From NCBI RefSeq assembly GCF_026151205.1, contig NC_087075.1, forward strand, positions 5,324,858 through 5,388,857: a DNA stretch of 64,000 nt. Direction: 5' to 3'. A program made the translations under genes and the position numbers. The notes beneath the pieces were generated by a model. That model made no database searches and had not been told where the DNA came from. It saw only the letters and a program-made list of their open reading frames with translations. How positions within the stretch are numbered: the stretch's first letter is position 1; the number at the start of each line of letters is the position of its first letter. The stretch is from Bolinopsis microptera (taxonomy: Eukaryota > Ctenophora > Tentaculata > Lobata > Bolinopsidae). Below, in pieces: positions 55,443-64,000 of the stretch.

Positions 55443-57591
55443 GTTAGTTTTATAGTTCTTTCAATCAAATTTCTGATTGTTTCTGAATAGACTCAGTGAA
55501 GACAGATTCTAATGGAAATAAATAGCTGAATAATGTATCGACATTTCTCCGTCATACTCATATTCTCAAATTATTTGTTATATAGTAGTGTTTAAAGTAT
55601 TAAAAAGAAAGAAGTTCTATCAAATTATGCGACTCAATAACACTACACGAATCCACCAGGTTAGTATTTTTCGCTGATAACTCGTCAGGGATGCATTTTA
55701 ACCCTATGTCATCTGGAGTGAATCAGCGTTCAAAAGTATGTTTCAGTGTAGAGTGATTAAGCACGCTCGCCAAAAATAGATGTGACGCATCATGTCGAAG
55801 AATACAATATTTTAGTCATAAGTTTTACGTAGTTACAAGTTTTATACACTATATACTAGTAAACTATATACTATACTAACCGTCTTAACCGTCTTAAAAT
55901 ATTCTCTTAATCTAATGTAGCTTTAAAATATATAGCTAAGTATAACTCATGAAGCTGCGACATGGTATAAATTGATAGGTTTCTGAATAATATCTGGTAA
56001 AACAACATTTAAAGATCTATGAGTTCAATAGATTACCTGATAGTAATTGGTCGATGATCACTATTTCAAGCACTTCGACATATACCTTCCCATTAGCTGT
56101 TATTTTTACAGTGTCTCCAAGTTTACACCCAGAGGGGACATAGTCTCCAGAGACCGTGTTTTCATGGTACACTGTGAGGGGCCACTCATCACAATAGACT
56201 CCCTCACAGGTACACGTGTCACTAGAGCAGGTGTGAATTCTCTTGTGAAATGAGGACCAATAATGCACTACCTGCTTAATGCAGTGTACCTTATCTAGAG
56301 ACGCTCTAAACCAGGCATTACTATACCCTCCTGGTACTGCCCAAGCCCGGGTGTTCAGGTCCCTGTCTATAGCATTATCTACTCCCAAATTAACCACGTC
56401 ATTATCCCGAGTCGCAGACTGAGACACAGACGCAGGTTTTATCTCTCCTGATTCCTCTGGTCTTAGAGCACCTGAAGTAGTGAAAACTTCACATTGTTAT
56501 CATACTGTTTTCAATCGGTCAAATTAGGAAAAAATCTGGATTTTACCTCATGATTATAACCAAACTTGTATAAATCCTGAAATTGGAGAACTTACTCAAA
56601 TCTAATGGAGTAATGGCACTAATAAATATCATTCAAAGTAGAGATATAACCATTAATTCAAGTGTATCATTGATTCACTTTTACCTTTGAGGGGGGACCA
56701 AAGCAATGTCGTAATGATGATCAAGGTTGTCCCGTCATGTTCGGGTTTCATTTGTCTTAATATCCTAATATATGTAACTTATTAGAAATTATTTGCCTTA
56801 TATTTAATATTTTAACAAAAGTTATGTTTTGATGTTTAATGAGTAATGACCTGATGGCATTTTAACACAAACCAATATTTTACTTTTAACCATATGATAT
56901 CATATTTTTAACAAAAGATTGACTCTGGTAGTGCACCTGAAGTAGTGAAAAAAGTAGTGAACATTTTAAGAGATTGTCACATTGTAATTCATACTATTTT
57001 AATCAGTCAAATTAGGGAAATAGCGATTTGACTAAATTACAACCTGAATTATGTTAATAATAGAAGCTAATATATTCTTTCGAAGTACGTTTTTATCACA
57101 TCAAAAAAAATCCATCCCATCGAAAGACTAATACACAAAACATGCAACGTAATATGACAACAAAACCGAACAAAATGTTGCTCTAACATCTTTGCACTGC
57201 ACGTGCGCCTTGTCATATTCTCATATCCATTAGTACCAATAAGAGGAGGTTTAAAATAAAGATTCTCATTCATAATTCTATAACACCTTTACTTAATAGG
57301 CCATAGTTATCGTCAGAATCTTAGGAGGTTGCTTGAAATTCTATAAAATGTATATTTCAGATAATAATAAGTTTACTACTGTTAAAGTCTTGTTGAATCA
57401 TTATATTATAGGGTTACTCATAGGAGACGATAGCTATATAATTTATGTGCGATAGCTAAAAATGATTTGGTGAAAAAACAATAATTTGTCTAAAATATTT
57501 GTCGTTGTTTGACATTAAAGTACAAATTCTTACCGTTCGTATCAGCACTTGCAGTCCCAACAAAGAAGAGGAACAAAAACAATTTCAACAT
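48946..57591 (-). CDS. Adhesion GPCR with lectin-like and GCC2/GCC3-like repeats
   Basis: Ten minus-strand exons, in phase: 57591-57534 (signal peptide MLKLFLFLFFVGTASA), 56471-56037, 54168-53969, 53808-53589, 53395-53306, 53107-52915, 52531-52298, 52194-52051, 51927-51786 and 51542-48946, about 1.4 kb of amino acids in all. The first domain (DNAIDRDLNTRA, AWFRASLDKVHCIKQVVHY) resembles F5/8C or F-type lectin folds; a second galactose-binding-like domain spans 54168-53589 (FTFKWWQRQGIYKVILSATS). Then come Cys-rich modules (CELCPAGKYNDQTGQSGES, CEDCPAGERRG) of the GCC2/GCC3 type. The last exon has a GAIN-like domain, a GPS (CGYLNIS...CTCTCTHTTSFAVLL), seven transmembrane helices (about 49560-50400) and a long Glu/Asp-rich tail. 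A surface receptor with autoproteolytic GAIN is inferred; ligand unknown. Linking the two 5' exons to the rest is an inference from phase and order. Confidence 0.85.
50395..50480 (-). other. GPS cleavage motif of the adhesion GPCR
   Basis: The pattern Cys-x-Tyr...Trp-Leu-Thr-Asp-Gly-Cys...Cys-Thr-Cys-x-Cys-Thr-His-Thr-Thr-Ser-Phe matches the GPCR proteolysis site. Cleavage would fall between His-Thr and Thr. The canonical residue before the cleaved bond is usually Leu, and here it is Thr. The Cys-Thr repeats (CTCTCT) come from a GTGCAG triplet-like repeat at about 50438-50453. Confidence 0.75.
52712..52882. mobile_element. MITE with GGGGTCGTTCACATAATA termini
   Basis: Imperfect inverted ends: GGGGTCGTTCACATAATATT (52712) and TACGTAATATGTGAGCAACC (to 52882). 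The interior includes a 15-base C run at 52760. It is about 170 bp, non-coding, and sits in a GPCR intron between exons 52531-52298 and 53107-52915. Confidence 0.75.
53397..53432. repeat. (TTAA)n repeat at a GPCR splice acceptor
   Basis: ATTAATTAATTAATTAATTAATC lies directly upstream (on the minus strand) of the acceptor of GPCR exon 53395-53306. Confidence 0.85.
54681..54792 (+). repeat. 69-bp tandem duplication of a PI3K splice acceptor
   Basis: ATCTTGGCAATGCGCCAATA through a C-rich tract ending CCCAGATGA occurs twice (from 54681 and from 54750). The second ends at the acceptor of PI3K exon 54793. The first has a 17-base polyC run at 54722-54738 and its own CACCCAG-ATGA, a decoy acceptor with the same first codon. 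Confidence 0.88.
55690..55775. mobile_element. Fragment of the telomere-like MITE family
   Basis: Read on the minus strand this segment matches the conserved block GTATTTTTGAGCGCTGAT...AGGGTTAAAATGC shared by the elements at 22715-23091 and 57729-58048. It ends with TGTAGAGTGATT, the terminal repeat of the 57.7-kb copy. The TTAGGG part is missing. Confidence 0.7.
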
Positions 57592-57728
57592 TCCTAATTT
57601 TAGAAGATTGGGAATTAACTGAGACAGATCAGAGAAACGCATGAGGGACACAGTACAGGCAGGTTGAAGCAATTAGAATAATTATCATCAAATACAAATT
57701 CTAAACAAGGGATAGTTAAAACGAACGT

Positions 57729-58048
57729 GCTAAATCACTCTACACTCGAACTTCGAGATTTTTCTTAAAGGACCCCCAACCGTTGAAACCAACTTAACTC
57801 GATATAGTTTCAACGGTATATCGGTGTATTTTTGAGCGCTGATCCCAAATCAACCCACCTGACACAGGGTTAAAATGCTCCCCTGGCGAGTTATCGAGAG
57901 ATTGTTATTTTGTCTCGTTAGGGTTAAGGTTTTAGCATATGCTTCAGTTAGGGTAAGGGTTAGGGTTTTATGTAGTCCCTCAGGGCCATCTAGAGAGCTT
58001 GTTTACTGTTCAAGTGAGTCACGTGATATTATAATGTAGAGTGATTGG
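57729..58048. mobile_element. Telomere-like MITE, second copy
   Basis: Ends AAATCACTCTACAC and TGTAGAGTGATT are inverted. The interior carries the family block with AGGGTTAAAATGCTCCCCTGG and a run of GTTAGGGTTAAGG / TAAGGGTTAGGGTT words at 57918-57980. It is closely similar in layout to 22715-23091 and sits just upstream of the GPCR signal-peptide exon. Confidence 0.75.
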
Positions 58049-59880
58049 TCATCATCCAGTTAAAAACAATACCCAAGTCTAACTTCACTGTAGTTTCTAC
58101 CAATTTTGAATTTTCTCTTATCTCTTATCAGTGTAGTTTTTACATAGTATGTATTTATAATTTGGTGTAAGTGGTGGCCGTTGTATTCTATAAAACCGTT
58201 TTTAACGAGTTTTTTTACGATGCAGTATTTTGTGAGGAGATTTAAGCAGCATGAACTGTGGCTCATATTTTATTATTTAAGCTGCTCTACGAGCACACAC
58301 GCTAGCTAGCTGGTTTTTAGGTAGTTAAGAGTATTAGTTACTTAGTTAGTTAGTGTAAATTAGTATCAGTCAGGATCTGTTAGCACACAGAACTGTTAGT
58401 TTTCGCGAAGCAGGTCTGACTTTCATATATATTCTTATAGTAGACTTCATCATATAAATTTATTTTGAACTTAGTAGCAATTTCAGGGAATAAATAGAAA
58501 TTTAAGATTTCATTTCTATTCTAATATTCACGTATATTAAATACAATTATATTGTTATGTATCATATGATTTTGTAAACATTGGCCGGTGTACCAAAAAA
58601 CCGGTCCCCAAACAAACATCTTAATAAGCTAAATTACGGTTAAAGCAAACAAAAATAGAAACATTGTTTTTGGGCTGCTTTAAAACGAGAGCACGGTCTC
58701 AGCTGACCTATCCTCAAGTGTGCTGCGCATGTCACGTCATTTGCTCTCACCAGGATTCTCTCTGGATAATTTAGTTGCATTGTTTTTGAAGAGTTATCGA
58801 CGAATAACCCAAGGACATGGGAGAGCTTATTGCTGAATTATTCAATAGCTCGGGGACTCTGGGTCTCTCCGGGGTCCCTTATATTAACTACTACCCTTAT
58901 ATTAACTACTAACCCTTATATTAACTACTATTATAGGTGTAAGAAATACTGTTATAAATGTCAAAGCCTTACCACATTGTATAGAACATTTTGTATTGGA
59001 GTAATAGAGAGATATAGAGAGAGAATGGGAGAAAGAACCCAAGGAATTTTATGATCGTTCAACGATCTCTCCTATTGGGGACTCAAAAATAGCCTACCTA
59101 GAGATAAGATACTTGTTTGAGTGACCATGAAGGTTTATCATACGAGGGTGAAGTGTTAGAAACACACGAATTGTTAGATACCAGCATGGTCGTTTTGGTA
59201 AACAGAGCAAGAGTCTATATATATATCACAACTGAATTTTCATGAAAATATACCGTTTCGTATTAAGAGTTACAAGTTGGTTTGTCCACACTAAATTAAG
59301 TTAAATAATGAACGTTCCTTTCAAGGCAATGGCATTTTACCGTGCCTCTATACAACGGAAACGGGATTCAACTCCCGGAGTTACAAGGATTGTCGATTAA
59401 ACGGGAAATTTGTACTATAAGTTCCCTTCATCCAAGATTCCCTGTAATCGGGGTACGCAGGTAACAGTGCAAGGAACACAAAGAGAATAAGGAATATTAA
59501 TACAAAGTAAATAAACATAAGTGATATATACCTGATCAGTATAGATGTGACGTATAACATGACGTTATGATAATGTCGAGGAATAAAATATTTTAGTCGC
59601 AAGTTTTACGTAGTGTTAAGTAGTTACAAGTTTTATACACTATATGCTAGTAAACTATATACTATACTAACCGTCTTAACATATTCTCTTATTCTAATGT
59701 AGCTTTAAAATATATTATATATTGCAATCTCGAAATTCTCATTTTGCTCTGTGGTTTAGTTACCAAAGTATCTCGCGCTAATTGAAACGAGAAGTTCGCA
59801 GTATCTATTCCTCGTACATGACATATATATTAATTTAAGAGTTTAGATAATAATCTTATGAAGTTGGTATTAAGGTGTTA
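58049..59880. other. Region between the two GPCR 5' modules
   Basis: AT-rich, without a convincing exon. It includes a 22-bp triplication (CCCTTATATTAACTACTA) at 58876-58935. Sequence at about 59570-59715 is homologous to 55790-55935 and marks the duplicated block. Confidence 0.45.
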
Positions 59881-59886
59881 ACATAC

Positions 59887-62625
59887 CTATGATATCACAA
59901 AGTGGTGCATCATAGACAAGACCAACTATCTCTCCGTCCATACACCTCGCATTTCCTCCTCTGTTGATGAACCCTGTTTCACATTGTACCGTCATCAGTG
60001 TTCCATTTGCTACAGGAAGTCCAGGCTCCGTTGATGACACGCTCTTCAGGCTCAGTTCCTCGCAACCTTCGGTAGATATTATAATTTTATAATGTCGTTT
60101 TTTCGCGCAACTAGTAAACTTTCGTGAAATATCGTCTTAACCTAATGTCACTTTAAAATATATAGCTAAGAATAAATCATGAAGCTGCGACATGATATAA
60201 ATTGATAGGTTTCTGAATAATATCTGGAAAAACAACATAAGATCAAATAGTTCAATAGATTACCTGATAGTAATTGTGCGATGATCACTATTTCATACAC
60301 GGAGACATATATCTGCCTATTTATTTCAACAGTGTCCCCAAGTGTACAACCGGAGGGGACATAGCCTCCAGGGACCCTGTTTTCATGGTACACTTTGAGG
60401 GAATACACATCACACCCTCCTCCCTCACAGGTATACGAGTCACTAGAGCAGGTGTAAGTTCTCTTGGACTGTGAGGACCTATAATGCACCACCTGCTTAA
60501 TGCAGTGTTCCTTATCTAGAGATGCTCTAAACCAGGCCTCACTATCTCCTACTGGTTTTGCTAAAGCCCGGGTGTCCAGGTCCCTGTCTATAGCATTATC
60601 TGCTCCATACTTAGCCACGTTATCACTCGCAGTCGTAGACTGAGACACAGAGGCAGGTTTTATCTCACCTGGTACCTCTGCTCTTAGAGCACCTGAAGTA
60701 GTGAAAACGTCACATTGTGATCATACTGTTTTCAATCGGTCAAATGAGAGAAATAGCTGCATTTTACATCATGATTATAACCAAACTTGTATAAATCCTG
60801 AAATTGGAGAACTTACTCAAATCTAATGGAATAATGGCACTAATAAATATCATTCAAATTACAGATATAACCACTAATTCAAGTGTATCATTGGTTCACT
60901 TTTACCTTTGAGGGGGGACCACAGCAATGTCGTTATGGGGGGGGGGGGGGGGGGGGGCAATGGCATAAATGGAGAAAATGGAGAATTACTCATAGGTTTT
61001 TCCATTTTTTCCATAGAAATAGTCTCCATTTTATGCCATTTTATGCCATTTTATGCCATTGAAAACCTGAAAAATTTAGAATTTCGAGAAAAATTATTTA
61101 AAAAAAAGATGTTTTCGGCCAATAATGAACAGGGTAACATGAAGTTATTTTCGATACGTACCTCCCGTATCGAGAGCTCCCGATTCCGAGCTCGTGTTGC
61201 AAAGGGGAGGCCTGCCTTCCGAGATCGCATTACCTCGAGTCCAAAATTGTGTATCGAGGGGAAGGTGTGGACTTCGAAAAACCGAAAAAATAATTTCGGA
61301 AAATAATGAACAGGGTAGCATGAAACGTGGAGAAAAGCGGTTTTCAGAAAAAAATTTGACCGAAAAAATATTTTCGGCTTATAATGAACAAGGTAGCATA
61401 AAACAAGGAGAAAAGTGTTTTTCAGAAAAAGTTTTTTTCAGAAAAAAAGGCAGGCCTCTCCTTTGCAACACGAGCTCGGAATCGGGACCTCTCGATACGA
61501 GAGGTACGTATCGAGAATGACTCGGGCCGAAAATTTTCTAAGTCAACATTTTTCAAAGTTGATAAAGTCCAATGCGTGACGAAAATTTGGTTTTACAGTT
61601 TACTTAGTTCCTTGTTTCACTTTGTTCGCAGTTTTATTTCGGGAGACGTGAAGTCTCAAATGAAAGCTAAAGTCAAAGTTTTTCTAAAAACCGCTTTTCT
61701 CCACGTTTCATGCTACCCTCTTCATTATTAGCCGAAAATATTTGTTTGGTTTTTCGGTTTATCGAAGTCTGCACCTACCCCTCGATACACAAATTTGGAC
61801 TCGAGGCTTCCCCCTGGTAATACGATCTCGGAAGGCAGGCCTCCCCTTTGCAGTGCGAGCTTGTTTCGACTTTCGAGGATGTAGGTTTCACTTCTCAGTG
61901 CCTATTACTCTCCCCTATTACTCACTCGGCACTCCTGCTGTAGCCTGTAAAAATAACTTTACACTAAGCTTGAGTAATTATGAGTTTGCCTGAAGTGTGC
62001 CTCTACTAACCTAGTATAAGCATCTAGTAGCCTACTATGAGCTTTCATAAGCTTGTTACGACCCTAGTAAGCGTAAATGAACATGTTAGGATGTCCAATT
62101 TAGGTGTTAAATGGTGTTAAAGATGAAATTTCGAAGACAAAATTCATGGCATTAAATGGAGAAAATGGAGAATTACTCATGGGTTTTTCCATTTTCTCCA
62201 TAGAAAAAGTCTCCATTTTATGCCATTGCCGCCTCCCCCTTCTCAGATTCTCATATCCATCAGTATCGTAAAGTAGTAGTAAATATTCTCATTTATAATT
62301 CTAAAAATGATTTTACTTAGGCCATAGTTGTCGTCAGAATATTAGGAGGTTGCTTGAAATTCTATAAAATGTATATTGTAAATAATAATTAGTTTACTAC
62401 TGTTAAAGTCTTGTTGAATCATTATATTATAGGGTTACTCATAGGAGACGATAGCTATATATTTAGTATATAATTTATGTGCAAAAGCTAAAAATGATTT
62501 GGTGAAAAACAATAATTTGTCTAAAATATTTGTCGTTGTTCGACATTAAAGTACAAATTCTTACCTTCGTTCGTATCAGCACTTGCAGTCCCAAATAGGA
62601 AGAGAAACGAAAACAATTTCAACAT
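59887..62625 (-). CDS. Duplicated GPCR 5' module: signal peptide, lectin-like, sushi-like exons
   Basis: Three minus-strand exons: 62625-62565 (signal peptide MLKLFSFLFLFGTASADTNE), 60692-60264 (lectin-like domain, DNAIDRDLDTRA...AWFRASLDKEHCIKQVVHY) and 60066-59887 (four-Cys sushi/CCP-like: GCEELSLK, VQCETGFINRGGNARCMDGE, APLCD). The first two are clear paralogues of 57591-57534 and 56471-56037, and the surrounding introns are also alike, so this is a segmental duplication. All exons start and end in phase 1, so the module could splice onto the downstream lectin exon at 56471 or the 54168 exon of the GPCR as an alternative or extended N terminus. Alternatively it is a separate, truncated gene. 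No stop codon or polyadenylation signal ends it locally. Confidence 0.78.
60937..62240. mobile_element. PolyG-headed composite foldback insertion
   Basis: A 21-base G run at 60937 is followed by AATGGCATAAATGGAGAAAATGG; the right end has TCTCCATTTTATGCCATTG, then CCGCCTCCCCC. The same 90-bp palindromic unit occurs at both ends (about 60957-61050 and 62145-62227). Between them, blocks such as GGTAGCATGAAACGTGGAGA and GCAGGCCTCCCCTTTGCA recur inverted (61190-61340 against 61685-61865, and 61165-61215 against 61450-61510). Compared with the paralogous 56.7-57.2-kb region, this is an insertion in the first intron of the duplicated GPCR module. The ORFs inside look non-genuine. Confidence 0.75.
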
Positions 62626-63390
62626 TCCTAATTTTAGAAGATTGGTGATTAACTGAGACAGATTAGAGGGACACACAGTACAGGGAGGTTTAAGCGATTA
62701 ATTTAATCATTATCAAATACAAATTCTAAACAAGGGATAGTTAAAACGAACATGCTAAATCACTCTACACTATGGTGGCCGAGGTGGGTCATTGTAAATT
62801 ATTTCAAAATAAATTTAGAAAACCAAAAAAAACCAAAAAATAACCAAACTTTTAAAAAATAAACCAAAAATAAATTAAAAAAAAACAAAAAAAAAACTAA
62901 ACTAAAAAAAACTTTAAAAAAACCAAAAAAAAAACAATTTAAAACAATAAAAAGCCAAAACAAAAAAAAAACAAAAAAAAATTTAAAAAAAACCAAAAAA
63001 AATTCAAAACAAAAATGAAATCGCTCCATATGGCCGAAATGTGCCATCAGCAGTCCTCACTGCGCGCCACAAAGAACGTACGTTGCGCGCGCGCGCAGAT
63101 GTCTACAATTGTACCAAATGGCGATCGCGCTAACGCGTGCTTATTGTTCCCTCACGTGTAGTCTGATCCAGTTATTATTATCCACCTATTATTGTACTTC
63201 AGGTGAAATATATATGGCATACCGATAAACTCCTGTATTTGACGTGTGATTTAAGCGTGCTTGAAAACGACTGCAGACATTAGGTTATTGAGATTGAGTT
63301 CAGCATCTTGCCCGGCCCCATTGGCCGGACAAATCTCTATATAAATTTGTGTTCAAAGTTGGGAGATTACTTGGGCTTTTTATATTTTGT
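62626..63390. other. 5' flank of the duplicated GPCR module
   Basis: The start (62626-62780) is homologous to 57592-57745, the flank of the first module, so both may share promoter elements. A CpG-rich patch with a GCGCGCGCGCGC run lies at 63060-63095. No gene is seen. Confidence 0.5.
62815..63016. repeat. A-rich low-complexity tract
   Basis: About 200 bp of AAACC/AAAAAC/AAATAA words, with the strong strand bias of a degraded polyA or A-rich minisatellite. The minus-strand F-rich ORF across it is meaningless. Confidence 0.85.
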
Positions 63391-64000
63391 AGGATGATGT
63401 TAGCAGTGAAACAAAAATGTCATCAAAGTCAATAATTTAATAATCAGACCCATATATAAAACAACCAAGTATATGTTATAATTTAACAAAACATTGTAGT
63501 AGGATGATGTTAGCAGTGAAACAAACATTTTATCATAATAACTTACTTCGTATTCTAATCCTTAGAAAAGAATTGTACCAACTTTATAATTTACGGAGTT
63601 TAACATTTAAACTTTTAAGTTAACTTGAAATCCTTATAACATGATTTTATGGGTAATGGCTGGCTGTACCGAAGAAAAAACAGTACAAAAACCAACAGAA
63701 GAATCAAACCCACATATAAAACAACCAAGTAAATGTTATAATTTAACAAAACATTGTAGTTCTGCTAAAAAGAATTCAATGTTAAAATTTAATGTTAAAA
63801 ATTGAATGTTAAAAATCTAAAAATCAATTTCATGCGTTTAATCGAGGTTTAAATGTGTTTAACCAACCAAGTAAATGTTAAAACAACCAGGTAAATGTTA
63901 TAATTTAACAAAACATTGTAGTTCTGCTAAAAAGAATTCAATGTTTTAATGTTAAAATTTAATGTTAAAAATTGAATGTTAAAAATCTAAAAATCAATTT
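63390..64000. repeat. Irregular AT-rich repeat cluster
   Basis: AAATGTTATAATTTAACAAA with ACATTGTAG recurs near 63472, 63731 and 63892. AGGATGATGTTAGCAGTGAAAC occurs near 63393 and 63502. TTAAAAATTGAATGTTAAAA occurs near 63795 and 63965. It runs off the right edge, inside the PI3K intron. Confidence 0.8.

Noticed and set aside
60908-61993. ORFs of 80-130 aa in the composite foldback
   Set aside because: They span inverted repeats and the G run, have no domain likeness and are mirrored on both strands.

Overview
This is animal nuclear DNA. It is AT-rich, with many short GT-AG introns, mostly 100 bp to a few kb. The genes are metazoan: a class IA PI3-kinase catalytic subunit with an adaptor-binding domain, an adhesion GPCR with a GPS site, a KIAA0930 homologue, a mitochondrial ribosomal protein, a TFIIIC-like subunit and a carbohydrate sulfotransferase. 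CR1/RTE-type LINE fragments, foldback elements and MITEs are scattered through the non-coding DNA. A non-bilaterian marine invertebrate such as a cnidarian would fit, but I cannot name the species from sequence alone.

Layout, all plus strand unless stated. 108-6795: 3' part of a basic, Ser/Lys-rich, disordered, probably nuclear protein. 6796-10041: intergenic DNA with an RTE-like LINE 3' end. 10042-12081: MRPS22-like gene. 12680-15550: complete KIAA0930 homologue, 8 exons. 17380-21718: complete enolase, 8 exons, 433 aa. 21719-26685: a transposon graveyard holding inverted repeats, a MITE with telomere-like repeats, CR1-like reverse transcriptase pieces and a polyG/polyC-bounded insertion. 26686-29784: one-exon GTF3C4/TFIIIC90-like protein with two PHD fingers. 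30329 to beyond the right end: class IA PI3K. Its adaptor-binding, Ras-binding, C2 and first helical-domain exons are present; the kinase domain would lie outside the window.

The PI3K gene hosts other genes on the opposite strand. One 5.9-kb intron contains a sulfotransferase ORF with one in-frame TGA and a transmembrane mucin with about 26 TEHPPATSGGNT repeats. Further along, a large adhesion GPCR (two galactose-binding-like domains, Cys-rich GCC2/GCC3-like repeats, GAIN/GPS, 7TM, acidic tail) is interdigitated with PI3K: two PI3K exons lie inside a GPCR intron. The 5' end of the GPCR (signal peptide plus lectin exon) is duplicated upstream.

The most unusual feature is a 63-bp tandem array of about 43 units at 45000-47700. 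It is built from the 3' end of a PI3K intron plus the start of the next C2-domain exon, so every unit carries a splice acceptor, a 27-nt in-frame coding piece and a donor-like GTAAGG. Other notable items are a 1.4-kb, almost perfect foldback element bounded by TTAA, a group of insertions ending in long G and C homopolymers, and a recurrent pattern of tandem duplication at splice sites. Exon boundaries were read by eye from splice consensus, reading frame and family similarity. Almost all junctions keep phase; the exceptions are noted.
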